53,021 bases of DNA from the NCBI GenBank assembly GCA_022768245.1, contig JALEMR010000065.1:1-53021 (forward strand), in the 5' to 3' direction. Below the pieces are notes generated by a model. The model was not told the DNA's origin, did not search any database, and saw only the letters and a program-made list of their open reading frames with translations. The position numbers and the translations under genes are program-made. The stretch is from Oscillospiraceae bacterium (GTDB lineage Bacteria > Bacillota > Clostridia > Oscillospirales > Ruminococcaceae). Below, piece by piece: positions 15,724 through 24,219 of this stretch; positions within the stretch are counted from its first letter, which is position 1, and every line of letters starts with the position of its first letter.

Positions 15724-16683
15724 ATGAAATATATTTTTATAATAAACATCTCCGAAGGCTCGGAGGAGGAGCACGCCGTTTTTCAGGACATCGAAAACGC
15801 CTTCATCGAAAACAGCCGCTCGGACAGCTTCATCACCGAATATATCACCGAGAAAAAAAGCGCCCGTGCTCTTGCAAAGGGATATTCGGAAAAGTACGGC
15901 GCCGACTGTATCATCTTCGCCTGCGGCGGGATAGGCACAGTCCACGAGGCGGCAAACGCTCTTGCTCATACGGATACGCCGCTGGGAGTTCTTCCTCTGG
16001 GAAAGACGGGCGATATCGCAGCTAAGCTGTACGGCGCAAAGTCGGGGATATATTCCGCCGCCGAACAGCTGGGGCTTCTCGAAGCCTCGCCGAAAATGAA
16101 GATACGCCGCATCGACCTGGGAAAATGCTGCGAAGAATATTTCATCAGCAGCGTATCTCTGGGCTTCGACAGCACCGTCCGCAGACGCAGCGAAAAAATA
16201 ACGAAAAAGCTCCCCAAAGCCGCTCCCCTGTCGGAAAAGCTCGCCTTCGCGGCTTCTCTTGCGGGGAACAAGAAATACTCGGTGTATGCGAATTTCCTCG
16301 TGTCCCACACAGCAAACGGCATAACAAGGCACTATCCTCTGACGAAAACTCTGGAGCATACCCTTATTGCCGTCACAAATTCGGGGTGGTGCGGCAGGTT
16401 CTGTCCTGCACCGAACGCCGTGCTGAACGACGGTCTCCTTGAAATGGCAGTGGCAGAGCCCTGCAATTTCGCCGAGGTCTGCGCCGCAGCTCCCATGTAC
16501 AGAAAGGGCGTGGCGGATATCTCGGGCAAGGTCAGATACTACTCGGTGATAAAGGGCGAATTCACATCATCGGACGGAGAGCCCTTCACCATTCTGCTTG
16601 ACGGCAGAGAAACAGTCACCGAAAAAGCGGAAATCTCAGTCGAAAGCAAAGCCCTGAAGCTCTGCACCTCAATGTTCAGTTAA
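15724..16683 (+). CDS. Diacylglycerol kinase-like (YegS/BmrU fold) protein with altered catalytic motifs
   Basis: This 319-residue protein has the overall order of a DAGK_cat lipid kinase: a start YIFIINISEGSEEE, ACGGIGTVHEAANALAHTD at about 67-85, LGVLPLGKTGDIAAK at about 87-101, SSVSLGFDS, and a C-terminal beta domain with NAVLNDGLLEMAV and SSDGEP. The hallmark GGDGT reads GGIGT and the GTGND loop reads GKTGD, so the conserved Asp and Asn are both lost. Active family members phosphorylate diacylglycerol or related lipids; this one may be inactive or changed in activity. An AGGAG site precedes the ATG. It lies downstream of the secG terminator. Confidence 0.72.
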   Translation: MKYIFIINISEGSEEEHAVFQDIENAFIENSRSDSFITEYITEKKSARALAKGYSEKYGADCIIFACGGIGTVHEAANALAHTDTPLGVLPLGKTGDIAAKLYGAKSGIYSAAEQLGLLEASPKMKIRRIDLGKCCEEYFISSVSLGFDSTVRRRSEKITKKLPKAAPLSEKLAFAASLAGNKKYSVYANFLVSHTANGITRHYPLTKTLEHTLIAVTNSGWCGRFCPAPNAVLNDGLLEMAVAEPCNFAEVCAAAPMYRKGVADISGKVRYYSVIKGEFTSSDGEPFTILLDGRETVTEKAEISVESKALKLCTSMFS

Positions 16684-16685
16684 AT

Positions 16686-16792
16686 GCTTAGCGATCAGCC
16701 AATAGCAAATAGCTGATAGCCTGTTTTAAAACGGCTAATTGCTTATATCTAATCGCTAATTGCTATTTGCTAATCGCTGATCACTCACATAA
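16686..16792. repeat. Intergenic TAGC/GCTA-rich imperfect inverted repeat
   Basis: AGCGATCAGCCAATAGC, then AAATAGC (from about 16,690), is matched in reverse by GCTATTTGCTAATCGC, then TGATCACT (ending about 16,785). The interior has more TAATCGC/TAATTGC units. Similar degenerate blocks occur at about 33,655 and 28,352. It carries no ORF or promoter that I can see. Confidence 0.6.
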
Positions 16793-16808
16793 AGAAAGGA
16801 CGCTAACA

Positions 16809-17729
16809 GTGAAAATAAAATTCCACTTGCCCGATTTTTACGGGAATATCAGAATGAACCTGCTCTTCGCGGACGAGATAAAGCGCCGCCCCGAGTATTT
16901 TTACGATAATATCGAGATAGGCTCGTCCTACGGCTGTTTCCCGCCTGCACTGTGGAACGGCGGACGCACCGTCATAGGCGCTGTCCGCAGACAGCAGATA
17001 GAGGACACCATAAAGGAATACAACTCCCGCGGAATACCTGTCCGCTACACCTTTACAAATCCCCTTATCACTGAAAAGGACCTGGCAGACCCGTTCTGCA
17101 ACATGATAACCCGCGTCGCCGAAAACGGGCTCAACGAGATAATCGTCAACAAGCCCTGCCTTGAAGAGTATATCAGGGAAAAATATTCCAAATATCCCCT
17201 TATCTCGTCGACAGTCAAGCAGATAGAAGACCTGGGCGAGCTGAAGGCGGAGCTGGAAAAGGACTACAAGCTGGTGGTGCTGGACTACAACTGGAACCAC
17301 GACTACAAGGTGCTTGAAGAGCTCCCCCACAAGGATAAGATAGAGCTTCTGGTAAACCCCTACTGCGCGCCCCACTGCAAGCGCAGAAAGGCTCATTATG
17401 AGTATCTGGGAAAACAGCAGATAATGCACAATGCGCAGGTGTTCGGCAATGAATCTCAGATGATGAAGCCTGTGGAGCGGGGAGAATTCTCCTGTCAGTA
17501 TCAGAGCTATGATTTCTACCGCACCACGAAGCTGGGCAATCACATCTCAAACAAGAGCATATACGAAAAGTACGTCCCCATGGGCTACAGCAACTTCAAA
17601 ATTGAGGGCAGAATGATGCACCCAGTAGATGTGCTGGAAAGCTACATATACTACCTCGTAAAGCCCGAATACCGCGACGAGCAGAGGGTGAAGTATCTTA
17701 AGAAGCTGCTTACTCCGAAAGGAAAATAA
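16809..17729 (+). CDS. Divergent U32-like protein of unknown function
   Basis: From the GTG at 16,809 (GAAAGGA 8 nt upstream) the protein has 306 residues; a longer frame from 16,767 reads through the repeat and lacks a ribosome site. It is not a standard U32 member: the family signature around EVFVHGAxC is absent. However, the C-terminal NFKIEGRMMHPVDVLESYIY strongly resembles the U32 FKIEGR strand, and the layout (NEIIVNKPCLEEYIR, then SSTVKQIED, VVLDYN, ELLVNPYC) mimics the barrel order. LVNPYCAPHCKRRKAHYEY offers a CxxxC pair that could bind metal or a cluster. The function is unknown; a nucleic-acid-modifying radical or hydroxylase role would be inference only. Confidence 0.6.
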   Translation: MKIKFHLPDFYGNIRMNLLFADEIKRRPEYFYDNIEIGSSYGCFPPALWNGGRTVIGAVRRQQIEDTIKEYNSRGIPVRYTFTNPLITEKDLADPFCNMITRVAENGLNEIIVNKPCLEEYIREKYSKYPLISSTVKQIEDLGELKAELEKDYKLVVLDYNWNHDYKVLEELPHKDKIELLVNPYCAPHCKRRKAHYEYLGKQQIMHNAQVFGNESQMMKPVERGEFSCQYQSYDFYRTTKLGNHISNKSIYEKYVPMGYSNFKIEGRMMHPVDVLESYIYYLVKPEYRDEQRVKYLKKLLTPKGK

Positions 17730-17737
17730 TTTTACAG

Positions 17738-17781
17738 AAAAAATAACATCCGCAGGAAAAGCCTTGCGGATGTTATTTTTT
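17738..17781. terminator. Bidirectional terminator between the U32-like gene and glgB
   Basis: A perfect 17-bp stem (17,738-17,754 with 17,765-17,781) has a GC-rich core ATCCGCA/TGCGGAT and A6/T6 ends, so either strand yields a hairpin plus T-run. Confidence 0.85.
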
Positions 17782-19625
17782 CACTCACACACTTCAAACA
17801 AAACGCTCCCGAAGGGCGCAAGCCTGCATGTGAAGCTGTATTCCTTCCCCTTATGCGGGATATCCTCCGATATGATAACGCCTTCATTCACAAAGCCGCT
17901 GCCGCTGTATATGTAACTGTCGCTGTTGATGATCTCACGGAGCCTTACCCTGTCTCCCACGGCTATCCGAAAGCTGTCATACCGCCTGTCCGAGGTATTC
18001 ATCACGAAGATAACGCTCTGTCCGCCCGCCGTCCTGCGGAAGGCGTACACACATTCCTCATACGCCGAATTCTCCAGCCATTCAAAGCTTGCCATATTAT
18101 ACTCGCCGATATACAGCGCGGGATTATATCTGTACACCAGCGACAGATCGCGGAAAAATCTGTGAAAGCTGTCATGGAGCGGATATTTTAACAGCTCCCA
18201 GTCAAGCTGACGGGTCTCGTCCCATTCGCGGAACTGCGCCGTTTCATTACCCATGAAATTCAGCTTCTTCCCCGGGTGAGCGAACATATACATATATAAT
18301 GTGCGGCACTGGGGGAATTTCACGTCATAATCTCCCCACATCTTCTGAATGATGGTAGCCTTGCCGTGGACTACCTCGTCATGTGAAAAGGACAGTATGA
18401 ACAGCTCGTTATAAAAATACTCCATGGAGAAAAGTATCATGCCGTAATTATTGGGACGCTCGGCAGGAGGCGTTTTGAAGTAGTTGAGGGTATCGTTCAT
18501 GAAGCCCATATCCCACTTGTAGTCGAAGCCCAGACCGTCGTACTTTACCGGAGCGGTCACCTTTAAATAGTCGGTGGAATCCTCCGCCATAAGAAGGATA
18601 TTTCCCCACCTGTCATGGAGCCCGTCGTTGAGCCGTTTCAGGAACTCCACCGCTCCGCCGTTGACTCCCCGCTTCGAATCGCCGCTCCAGTATATCATGT
18701 TGCTGATAGCGTCCATGCGCAGACCGTCTGCGTGGAATTTATCTATCCAGAAATTCGCCGCCGACAGCAGAAAGCTTGCCGCCGCAGGCTTGGAATGGCA
18801 GAAATTGCAGCTCCCCCACTGATTGTACATGGCGTCGATGCTGTCGTACTCGTAGAGGGGCGTGCCGTCGAACAGATGCAGATAGGAGCTGTCCCCCGCA
18901 AAATGGACAGGCACAAAATCCGCTATCACGCCGATATTGTTCCTGTGACAGCTGTCGATGAGCCGCATAAGTCCGTCGGGTGAACCGTATCTTGAGGACG
19001 CGCTGAAAAATCCGCTGCACTGGTATCCCCATGAGCCGTAGAAGGGGTGCTCCGCGGGAGGCATGAGCTCCACGTGAGTGAAACCGTTTTCCTTTAAGTA
19101 GGGGATAAGCCGCTTTATCAGCTCATCATAGGAAAAGACCTCGCTAAGCTGTCCCTGTTCGGGGTTGTCCTTTTTGGTGCGCCATGAGCCGAGGTGCAGC
19201 TCATAAACGTTCATAGGCAGATCGTATAGCCTGCTGCGGTCTGATATCCATTTTTCGTCATGGAAATTATAACTGTCGATATCGTACACCACAGAACCGC
19301 TTGCGGGAGGAATTTCCATATAAACGCCGTAGGGATCGGACTTTTCCACCGAGCGTCCCCGCTTGTCGGTGATGACGTACTTATAAATGTGTCCCGGAAG
19401 AGCGTCTGCGCAGAACACGGAATACACGCCGTATTTGTCCCTGTTCATGTCAAATCTTATCCAGTTGGAAAATTCGCCCATAAGCTCCACACGGGCGGCA
19501 TTTGGTGCATATACCCGAAAAATATAGCCTGCCGTGCCGTTCTGCTCCGTGGGGTGAACTCCGAAATATTCATAAGCGGAAAAGCTCTTTCCCGCGAGAA
19601 ATTCCTGCATGAGATCCCCGTCCAT
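17781..19625 (-). CDS. glgB: 1,4-alpha-glucan branching enzyme
   Basis: The 614-residue protein is a GH13 branching enzyme that forms alpha-1,6 branches in glycogen. An N-terminal CBM48 beta domain (about 30-115, with FRVYAPNAARVELMGEFSNW) is followed by the barrel. Conserved regions are visible: DFVPVHFAGD (236-245), GLRMDAIS with nucleophile Asp305, LMAEDST with acid/base Glu348, and LSFSHDEVVHGK with His415-Asp416. It ends in a C-terminal all-beta domain. The length fits the shorter GlgB type. AAAGGGGA precedes the ATG. It is monocistronic; no other glycogen gene is in the window. Confidence 0.93.
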   Translation of the reverse strand: MDGDLMQEFLAGKSFSAYEYFGVHPTEQNGTAGYIFRVYAPNAARVELMGEFSNWIRFDMNRDKYGVYSVFCADALPGHIYKYVITDKRGRSVEKSDPYGVYMEIPPASGSVVYDIDSYNFHDEKWISDRSRLYDLPMNVYELHLGSWRTKKDNPEQGQLSEVFSYDELIKRLIPYLKENGFTHVELMPPAEHPFYGSWGYQCSGFFSASSRYGSPDGLMRLIDSCHRNNIGVIADFVPVHFAGDSSYLHLFDGTPLYEYDSIDAMYNQWGSCNFCHSKPAAASFLLSAANFWIDKFHADGLRMDAISNMIYWSGDSKRGVNGGAVEFLKRLNDGLHDRWGNILLMAEDSTDYLKVTAPVKYDGLGFDYKWDMGFMNDTLNYFKTPPAERPNNYGMILFSMEYFYNELFILSFSHDEVVHGKATIIQKMWGDYDVKFPQCRTLYMYMFAHPGKKLNFMGNETAQFREWDETRQLDWELLKYPLHDSFHRFFRDLSLVYRYNPALYIGEYNMASFEWLENSAYEECVYAFRRTAGGQSVIFVMNTSDRRYDSFRIAVGDRVRLREIINSDSYIYSGSGFVNEGVIISEDIPHKGKEYSFTCRLAPFGSVLFEVCE

Positions 19626-19657
19626 ATTAATTCCCCTTTACCAGAATGCTTTCCTAT

Positions 19658-19686
19658 ATGATACCACATTTTTTTGAATAAGTCAA
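19658..19686 (-). promoter_or_regulatory. Promoter of glgB
   Basis: Minus-strand TTGACT (19,681-19,686), 17-bp spacer, TATCAT (19,658-19,663). Confidence 0.7.
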
Positions 19687-19712
19687 GAATTATTTGAATT
19701 ATTCGAAAAATG

Positions 19713-19738
19713 TCAAAAAATAGACCGCCGAAGCGGTC
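19713..19738 (-). terminator. UUCG-loop terminator ending the bactofilin-region transcript
   Basis: On the minus strand GACCGC-TTCG-GCGGTC (19,738-19,723) is followed by TATTTTTT. It lies about 155 nt past the stop of the 390-residue membrane protein and just before the glgB promoter. The intervening 19,739-19,853 stretch is AT-rich and shows nothing else. Confidence 0.75.
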
Positions 19739-19853
19739 ACAGCTTATATAAACCCCTATTTTTAAAATATTCTTTAGAATGGATAACGTTAAATAGCCGT
19801 TTTTAGACTGTTTTTGAAATCAGAAATTAAAATCGGGTACTTTTTTTACAGAC

Positions 19854-19885
19854 TGCGGCTGCCGCACATAAGTACGGCAGCCGCA
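19854..19885. other. Strong GC hairpin without a T-run, downstream of the membrane protein gene
   Basis: TGCGGCTGCCG (19,854-19,864) and CGGCAGCCGCA (19,875-19,885) form a perfect 11-bp stem. Neither strand has a U-tract after it, so it may stabilise the mRNA 3' end or have another role rather than terminate. Confidence 0.5.
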
Positions 19886-19892
19886 TATCTCA

Positions 19893-21065
19893 TCAGAAAC
19901 GCTTTTTTATCTCCTTGCCCTCTTTGTCGGTGGAGAAGTATATGGCAACATTCTTGCTGGTGCCGAGGATAAACAGCGCAAGTCCGCTCAGTACGATAGG
20001 TATGGTAAATCCTACCACAAGTTGATTGAAATTATCTATCTGAGCTTCCTTCTGCCGCAGGACGGTCAGCGCCAGTCCGGGGCCTGCCAGTATCAGCGTA
20101 TTCACCGCAAGATAGATAACGGCTGCAGTGCGTGCACCTCCCGCCCTTATCATCATGAGCAGCGCGGCTATAATGGTTGCCGCCGCCAGATAGGTATATA
20201 TCTCGTTATAGTCGTGAAGTCCCAGATATGTAGCTGCTGCGCAGGCAAGGGTGATAAGCATTGCTCCGATAGTGATAAGAAGTCCCTTTTTTGCCTTTTT
20301 CAGACGGTTTTCCGCCATAAGCTTTTCCTGGAGGAAATCTCCCGTTTTCTTGTTGAAGTTTTCGGGTCTGCGGTATATCTCCTCGTGCATCCTGTCCTTG
20401 ATAGCTTTCTTTTCCTTTGCGTTCAGGGTATCCTTGCGGTAAAGCTCGTCGCTGTCCGCCTTTTCCCTTACGGTCACATAATCGGAGCTGAGGTCGTCAA
20501 GGACGGGCGTTTCGGTCATCTCCATGGACATATCGTCCATCATGACCATCTGCTTCAAAGCCTTTGCCGCATCGTCCTCGGGAGTGCTTATATAGCTGAC
20601 CCTGCTGTACATTTCGTCAAGGACAAGTCCGCCGGTATCAACGTTATCAAGGTCGGGACTGTAATCCTCCTCGGATAAGGTCACGGGCTCCTCAGCGGGA
20701 GCAGGCTCTGTTCTCGGCGGAGCTTCATATCTGTCAAAGGGATAGTTCTCCTCGCTGCGGTTTATCTTCTTAAGAGCGGACTCCGCCTCAGTCATTGCCC
20801 TTTCGACGGACTCCTCTCTTGATATGAGGACCTCCGAAGCAGTATCCACGCCATGCATGGGAGGGATAACGGGCGCATTTCCGTCGGGCGCGGACAGGAT
20901 ATCGTCTATGCTGTGGGGATGCTGCTTATTGGGATCCTCATTTTCCGCGGCAGGAGCGCTGTTCCCGCTCAGGTCTACAGATCTTTTCGGAGTTTTGATC
21001 TCAGGCAGAGGAGGAAGCTCAAAATCAAATTCGTCCAAATCTGCTGTTTTCTTTATTTCTGCCAT
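19893..21065 (-). CDS. Membrane protein with long acidic disordered N-terminus, bactofilin neighbour
   Basis: I do not recognise the family. The 390 residues split into a roughly 250-residue polar, acidic and Pro-rich cytosolic part (starting MAEIKKTADLDEFDFELPPL) and about four to five transmembrane segments from residue 260 on. A basic KEKKAIKDRMHEEIYRRPEN stretch and a helical linker precede the membrane part. A hydrophilic tail GTSKNVAIYFSTDKEGKEIK closes it. It follows the bactofilin gene in the same direction but after a terminator-like hairpin (21,121-21,166), so it may be partly independent. The layout suggests a membrane anchor or scaffold partner for the cytoskeletal bactofilin; that is inference. 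Confidence 0.72.
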   Translation of the reverse strand: MAEIKKTADLDEFDFELPPLPEIKTPKRSVDLSGNSAPAAENEDPNKQHPHSIDDILSAPDGNAPVIPPMHGVDTASEVLISREESVERAMTEAESALKKINRSEENYPFDRYEAPPRTEPAPAEEPVTLSEEDYSPDLDNVDTGGLVLDEMYSRVSYISTPEDDAAKALKQMVMMDDMSMEMTETPVLDDLSSDYVTVREKADSDELYRKDTLNAKEKKAIKDRMHEEIYRRPENFNKKTGDFLQEKLMAENRLKKAKKGLLITIGAMLITLACAAATYLGLHDYNEIYTYLAAATIIAALLMMIRAGGARTAAVIYLAVNTLILAGPGLALTVLRQKEAQIDNFNQLVVGFTIPIVLSGLALFILGTSKNVAIYFSTDKEGKEIKKRF

Positions 21066-21120
21066 AAGCTATCTCATACCTTTCAGAATATTACACTTAA
21101 ACGTTTAATCTCAATTAATC

Positions 21121-21166
21121 GGAAAACTCTAAAAGCGCGGAAGAATAATATCCCGTGCTTTTAGAG
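21121..21166 (-). terminator. Terminator after the bactofilin gene
   Basis: On the minus strand CTCTAAAAGCACGG (21,166-21,153) pairs with CCGCGCTTTTAGAG (21,140-21,127), with one mismatch, and continues into TTTTCC. The U-tract is short, so partial read-through into the downstream gene is likely. Confidence 0.6.
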
Positions 21167-21197
21167 AACCGTCGTTATCATTATATTATACTTATAA

Positions 21198-22172
21198 TTA
21201 CTGATCCGAAACGGAGATCGTGTCGGGGAATACATTTGACGAGTTGTCCTGAAGGAATGTCGTATTGACAAAGCCCTTGATGACAGCGCCGTCAAGAACC
21301 GTTATGGTAGAAGCCGTAATATCGCCGATAACTACGGAATCCGACTTGAATTCCGCCTTGCCCGAAACATCGACGGTGCCCTTGATACGGCCGTTCATAT
21401 CGAGATACTGAGTGTTCACATCGCCCAGCAGCACGCTGTCCCTGTCCATTCTGAGCTGACCCTTTGAGCTGACGCTGCCCTGCACTGCGGAGCCTGCCAT
21501 AACTGCGTTGTTGCACTCGATATCTCCGACCACCTTGCCCGTCACGCTGACGTCCTTGGTTATCCTGATATCGCCCTGAATGCTTCCGTCTATCCTGACG
21601 TTGGCAAAGCCCGTAACTGTGCCGCCCGATATCACGATATTCTTAGATATGACGGTAGTCTCCTCGTTATCGGAATACTGTCTTTCGGGAGGAGTTGTCG
21701 GTCTGGGCTGAGGGGGAGGAGTTATCTTGGGCGCAGGGCTCTGCGGTCTTGCCGCAAATCCGAAGGGATCGGCTTCTTCGCGGGGAGGAGCGGAAAAATC
21801 ATCGGAATAATTCCTGCTGGCGGATGTTTTCACATATTCTGCAGCCGATGTCTGATAAGGAGCCTCTGTCCTTTCGGCTGTATATCCCGCAGTTTCCGCC
21901 GAGGGCTGCTCCGGCTGTGCCGCGGAAACAGCACCGCCGTAAGAAGCTGTGCGTTCGTGTGCCGTATTCTCCGCAGGTATGTCGTTTACAGGTGCTGCCG
22001 CAGAAACGGACGGCGCAGGCTCTGCACTCTGAGGAGCCGCTGCCCCGTTCTGTCCCAGATATCCGTCAAGACTGCTGCTCTTTTTTGATTCCTCAGACAG
22101 ATTTTTTCCGACAAAGCCTTCCTTTTTGAGGATCTCCTTCATTGCCTGATTAAAATTATCCTTAAGGCTCAT
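21198..22172 (-). CDS. Bactofilin (polymer-forming cytoskeletal protein)
   Basis: The 324-residue protein has a bactofilin (DUF583) right-handed beta-helix at about 165-305: repeated short strands such as TVISKNIVISGGTVTG, ANVRIDGSIQGDI, SVTGKVVGDIECN and GRIKGTVDVSGKAEF. Family members polymerise without nucleotide and localise cell-wall enzymes or shape factors. The N-terminal 160 residues are a low-complexity Pro/Ala/Ser/Glu region, longer than in most bactofilins, with an initial basic helix MSLKDNFNQAMKEILKKEGF that may contact the membrane. The upstream gene is an envelope deacetylase-like protein 74 nt away, so they probably share a transcript. Confidence 0.9.
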   Translation of the reverse strand: MSLKDNFNQAMKEILKKEGFVGKNLSEESKKSSSLDGYLGQNGAAAPQSAEPAPSVSAAAPVNDIPAENTAHERTASYGGAVSAAQPEQPSAETAGYTAERTEAPYQTSAAEYVKTSASRNYSDDFSAPPREEADPFGFAARPQSPAPKITPPPQPRPTTPPERQYSDNEETTVISKNIVISGGTVTGFANVRIDGSIQGDIRITKDVSVTGKVVGDIECNNAVMAGSAVQGSVSSKGQLRMDRDSVLLGDVNTQYLDMNGRIKGTVDVSGKAEFKSDSVVIGDITASTITVLDGAVIKGFVNTTFLQDNSSNVFPDTISVSDQ

Positions 22173-22183
22173 TTTTCAATTCC

Positions 22184-22207
22184 GCTGCCGAAGGCGCCTG
22201 CGGCAGC
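22184..22207. other. GC-rich palindrome just before the bactofilin start
   Basis: GCTGCCG (22,184-22,190) and CGGCAGC (22,201-22,207) flank AAGGCGCCTG, giving an almost perfect 24-nt palindrome 12 nt ahead of the bactofilin ATG. No T-run follows. In RNA it would form a stable hairpin beside the weak ribosome site and could limit or uncouple translation from the upstream gene. Confidence 0.45.
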
Positions 22208-22246
22208 GCTCCTTTCTGTAGATTTAGGTTCGCAAATTCAGATTAT

Positions 22247-23353
22247 TCAGATAGTAACAAACGTATATCCGCTGTTTTTAAGATAAGAAATAATGTCCTC
22301 GGCGGTGATCACCGAATAATATCCTCCATCAAGGCGAAGGACTACGCCGTTTGCCGAAGCTTCAACGGCGTCCTGTGCCGCATTGTAGATCTCCGACCAT
22401 GAATCGCCCGAGACCCTTCTGCCGCCGAAGCGGACAAATCCGCGTCTGTCAAGCTCCGCTGCGAGACTGTCGGATATCCCGTCGCAGATATATGCGCAGG
22501 GAGCCGTTCCGGTCACAGAGCTTATACGTTCAAACGCCCTGTTCATTTCCTCAAGGGAGCCCTCGCCCGTAAGCGAGATGCCCACCGAGCAGCCCTTTTC
22601 CGCTATAGCGGCAAGCTGCCTGTCGGAAAGCCCCTCCGCCTCTTCGCAGGTAAGGAATACCACTGCGGAAATATCCTGCTCGCCGAGGATATAGAATATA
22701 TCGCTGAGATAATCGGGAACGATGCTTTCAAAGGTCAGGCATACCATGCCGTCGGTGAGGACGGGCAGTCCCGAAGCATCCGCATAAAGCCCGGGATGCT
22801 CGTCCGCGGGAACTGTAACGATAGTAGGTGTATCCTCTGCGGGCGCGTCGGAGTGGACCGACTGTGCCGCTGCTTTTTCGGCTTCCCTGTAGATAAAGCT
22901 GTCAAGATATGCGCTGTCGTGTTCGAAGAGATAGTCGATGATATCCTTTGCAGATATCCCCTTTCCGGCAAGTGCGCCGAAGAGCTCTTCAACGGTGGTC
23001 CCGTCGGGGATGTTGAGTTCATCCTTGTTTTCGTCCTTATCCTCGTCCTCATCGTCTGCGGGCGTTTCGTCGGGAGCGTCCGTTACGGGAGGAGCGGTCT
23101 CTGTTACGGCATCATCGTCGGGAGCGCCTGCCGAAGTATCGTTTTCAGTATCGGAGCCCGACCCGGAAGGAGTACCTTCCTCAGCGGCGTCCGACATAGC
23201 GTCGGCAGTTTTGGGAAGCTTGTCCGACACGCGGATAGATTCCGAAGAAGCCTTTATCCCGAAGATCATTGAAAAGGACGCGGCGAAGATAACAACACTG
23301 ATGACAGTCGATATGATCAGATGCTTAAAAAATTCAACGCTGCCGAATTTCAT
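22247..23353 (-). CDS. Membrane-anchored degenerate polysaccharide deacetylase-like protein
   Basis: This 368-residue protein has an N-terminal transmembrane helix (about 11-33), a long acidic Asp/Glu/Pro-rich spacer (about 50-115) and a C-terminal domain (about 195-368) with the NodB order: MVCLTFESIVPDYLSDIFYI, then ISAVVFLTCEEA, then KGCSVGISLTGEGSLEEMNR. In active members the first motif is TFDDGP and the third has HxxxH. Here they read TFES and GISLT, so the metal ligands are gone. The protein is therefore probably non-catalytic, perhaps binding cell wall or partners. It heads the operon with bactofilin, which fits an envelope scaffold role. Confidence 0.7.
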   Translation of the reverse strand: MKFGSVEFFKHLIISTVISVVIFAASFSMIFGIKASSESIRVSDKLPKTADAMSDAAEEGTPSGSGSDTENDTSAGAPDDDAVTETAPPVTDAPDETPADDEDEDKDENKDELNIPDGTTVEELFGALAGKGISAKDIIDYLFEHDSAYLDSFIYREAEKAAAQSVHSDAPAEDTPTIVTVPADEHPGLYADASGLPVLTDGMVCLTFESIVPDYLSDIFYILGEQDISAVVFLTCEEAEGLSDRQLAAIAEKGCSVGISLTGEGSLEEMNRAFERISSVTGTAPCAYICDGISDSLAAELDRRGFVRFGGRRVSGDSWSEIYNAAQDAVEASANGVVLRLDGGYYSVITAEDIISYLKNSGYTFVTI

Positions 23354-23429
23354 ATCGGAAATGATCCTTTCATTTTATTTAGTTGACAATTTGTATGAAA
23401 GTATAGTTGTAACATAATACTCCTTTATA

Positions 23430-23458
23430 ATAATACACCTTTTTTTGCGGTTTGTCAA
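23430..23458 (-). promoter_or_regulatory. Promoter of the deacetylase-like/bactofilin operon
   Basis: Minus-strand TTGACA (23,453-23,458), 17-bp spacer, TATTAT (23,430-23,435). The 23,459-23,592 stretch between the divergent promoters is AT-rich with no other feature. Confidence 0.75.
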
Positions 23459-23592
23459 TATCCCACGCAACAATTTTGTATATATTTTTGCCGTTTTTTC
23501 TCGCAATAATACCGAATCGGAGGATTTTTTTGCTCCGAAAGGGGAATATCTGCAATTTCCACTGATTTTTTAAAAAAATCCGCAAATTGTTG

Positions 23593-23621
23593 TTGCTATT
23601 TTCTAAAAAATATGTTATAAT
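23593..23621 (+). promoter_or_regulatory. Promoter of the zapA-U32 operon
   Basis: TTGCTA (23,593-23,598), 17-bp spacer and a perfect TATAAT (23,616-23,621). The leader of about 100 nt holds small GC-rich stems (CAGGCTG, GCAGCTG) but no clear riboswitch. Confidence 0.65.
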
Positions 23622-23730
23622 GGTTATATACTGTAAATATATTGCGCTGCCGCATGCCTTCAGACAGGCTGTGATGCAGCTGACGGGTATTTTGCACTGA
23701 ACAAGTTCTTAAGAAAGGGCATTGATATAT

Positions 23731-24219
23731 ATGAATAAGGTCAAGATCAACATCTGCGGCATAAACTACAGCGTTACCACCGATAACGAAACCGACTTTG
23801 TCATGGACATCTCCGCAAAGCTGGACGGGGAGATAAAGGCTATATTGAAAAAATATCCCTCCCTGGGGATACAGTCCGCTGCCGTTTTCTGCGCGCTGCA
23901 GGCTTACGAAGAGAGAAAAAGATCCGAGGACAGCCTCGATAATCTGAGAAAACAGCTCAAGGAATACATGGACGAGGCAGGCAAGCTCCGCGACGCCCGC
24001 GACAGCGCCGTTATGGAGGCGGACAAGCTCCGCGAAAGACTGACCGAACAGAATATGGAACCCGACGAGGACGGCGAATTCTACGAAGAGGACGCTGAAC
24101 AGCTGGTGCTGGAAAATACCGTCACTCCCGCAGTGACTATCCCCGTTGAGGAAAAGCCCGCCCGCGACGCAGCTCCTCCCAGACCCAACAGAGCCGCAAG
24201 AAGGAGCAAGGCAAAGTGA
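23731..24219 (+). CDS. zapA: Cell division protein ZapA
   Basis: ZapA bundles FtsZ filaments at the division site. The N-terminal domain (NKVKINICGINYSVTTDNET, about 1-20, then DISAKLDGEIKAILKKYPS) is the ZapA fold and is followed by a long coiled coil (about 60-115). A C-terminal extension of roughly 45 residues, acidic then Pro/Arg-rich, is longer than in the usual 90-110-residue protein. The ATG at 23,731 with AAAGGG is preferred over a TTG 9 nt upstream, which sits too close to the ribosome site. The stop overlaps the GTG of the next gene (GTGA). Confidence 0.85.
   Translation: MNKVKINICGINYSVTTDNETDFVMDISAKLDGEIKAILKKYPSLGIQSAAVFCALQAYEERKRSEDSLDNLRKQLKEYMDEAGKLRDARDSAVMEADKLRERLTEQNMEPDEDGEFYEEDAEQLVLENTVTPAVTIPVEEKPARDAAPPRPNRAARRSKAK

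Noticed and set aside
16686..16792. CRISPR-like array
   Set aside because: Units are short, variable and partly palindromic, with no constant repeats or equal spacers and no cas genes in the window.
19854..19885. Hairpin as terminator of the membrane-protein transcript
   Set aside because: No U-tract follows on either strand; the UUCG hairpin at 19,713-19,738 with six T is the better terminator.
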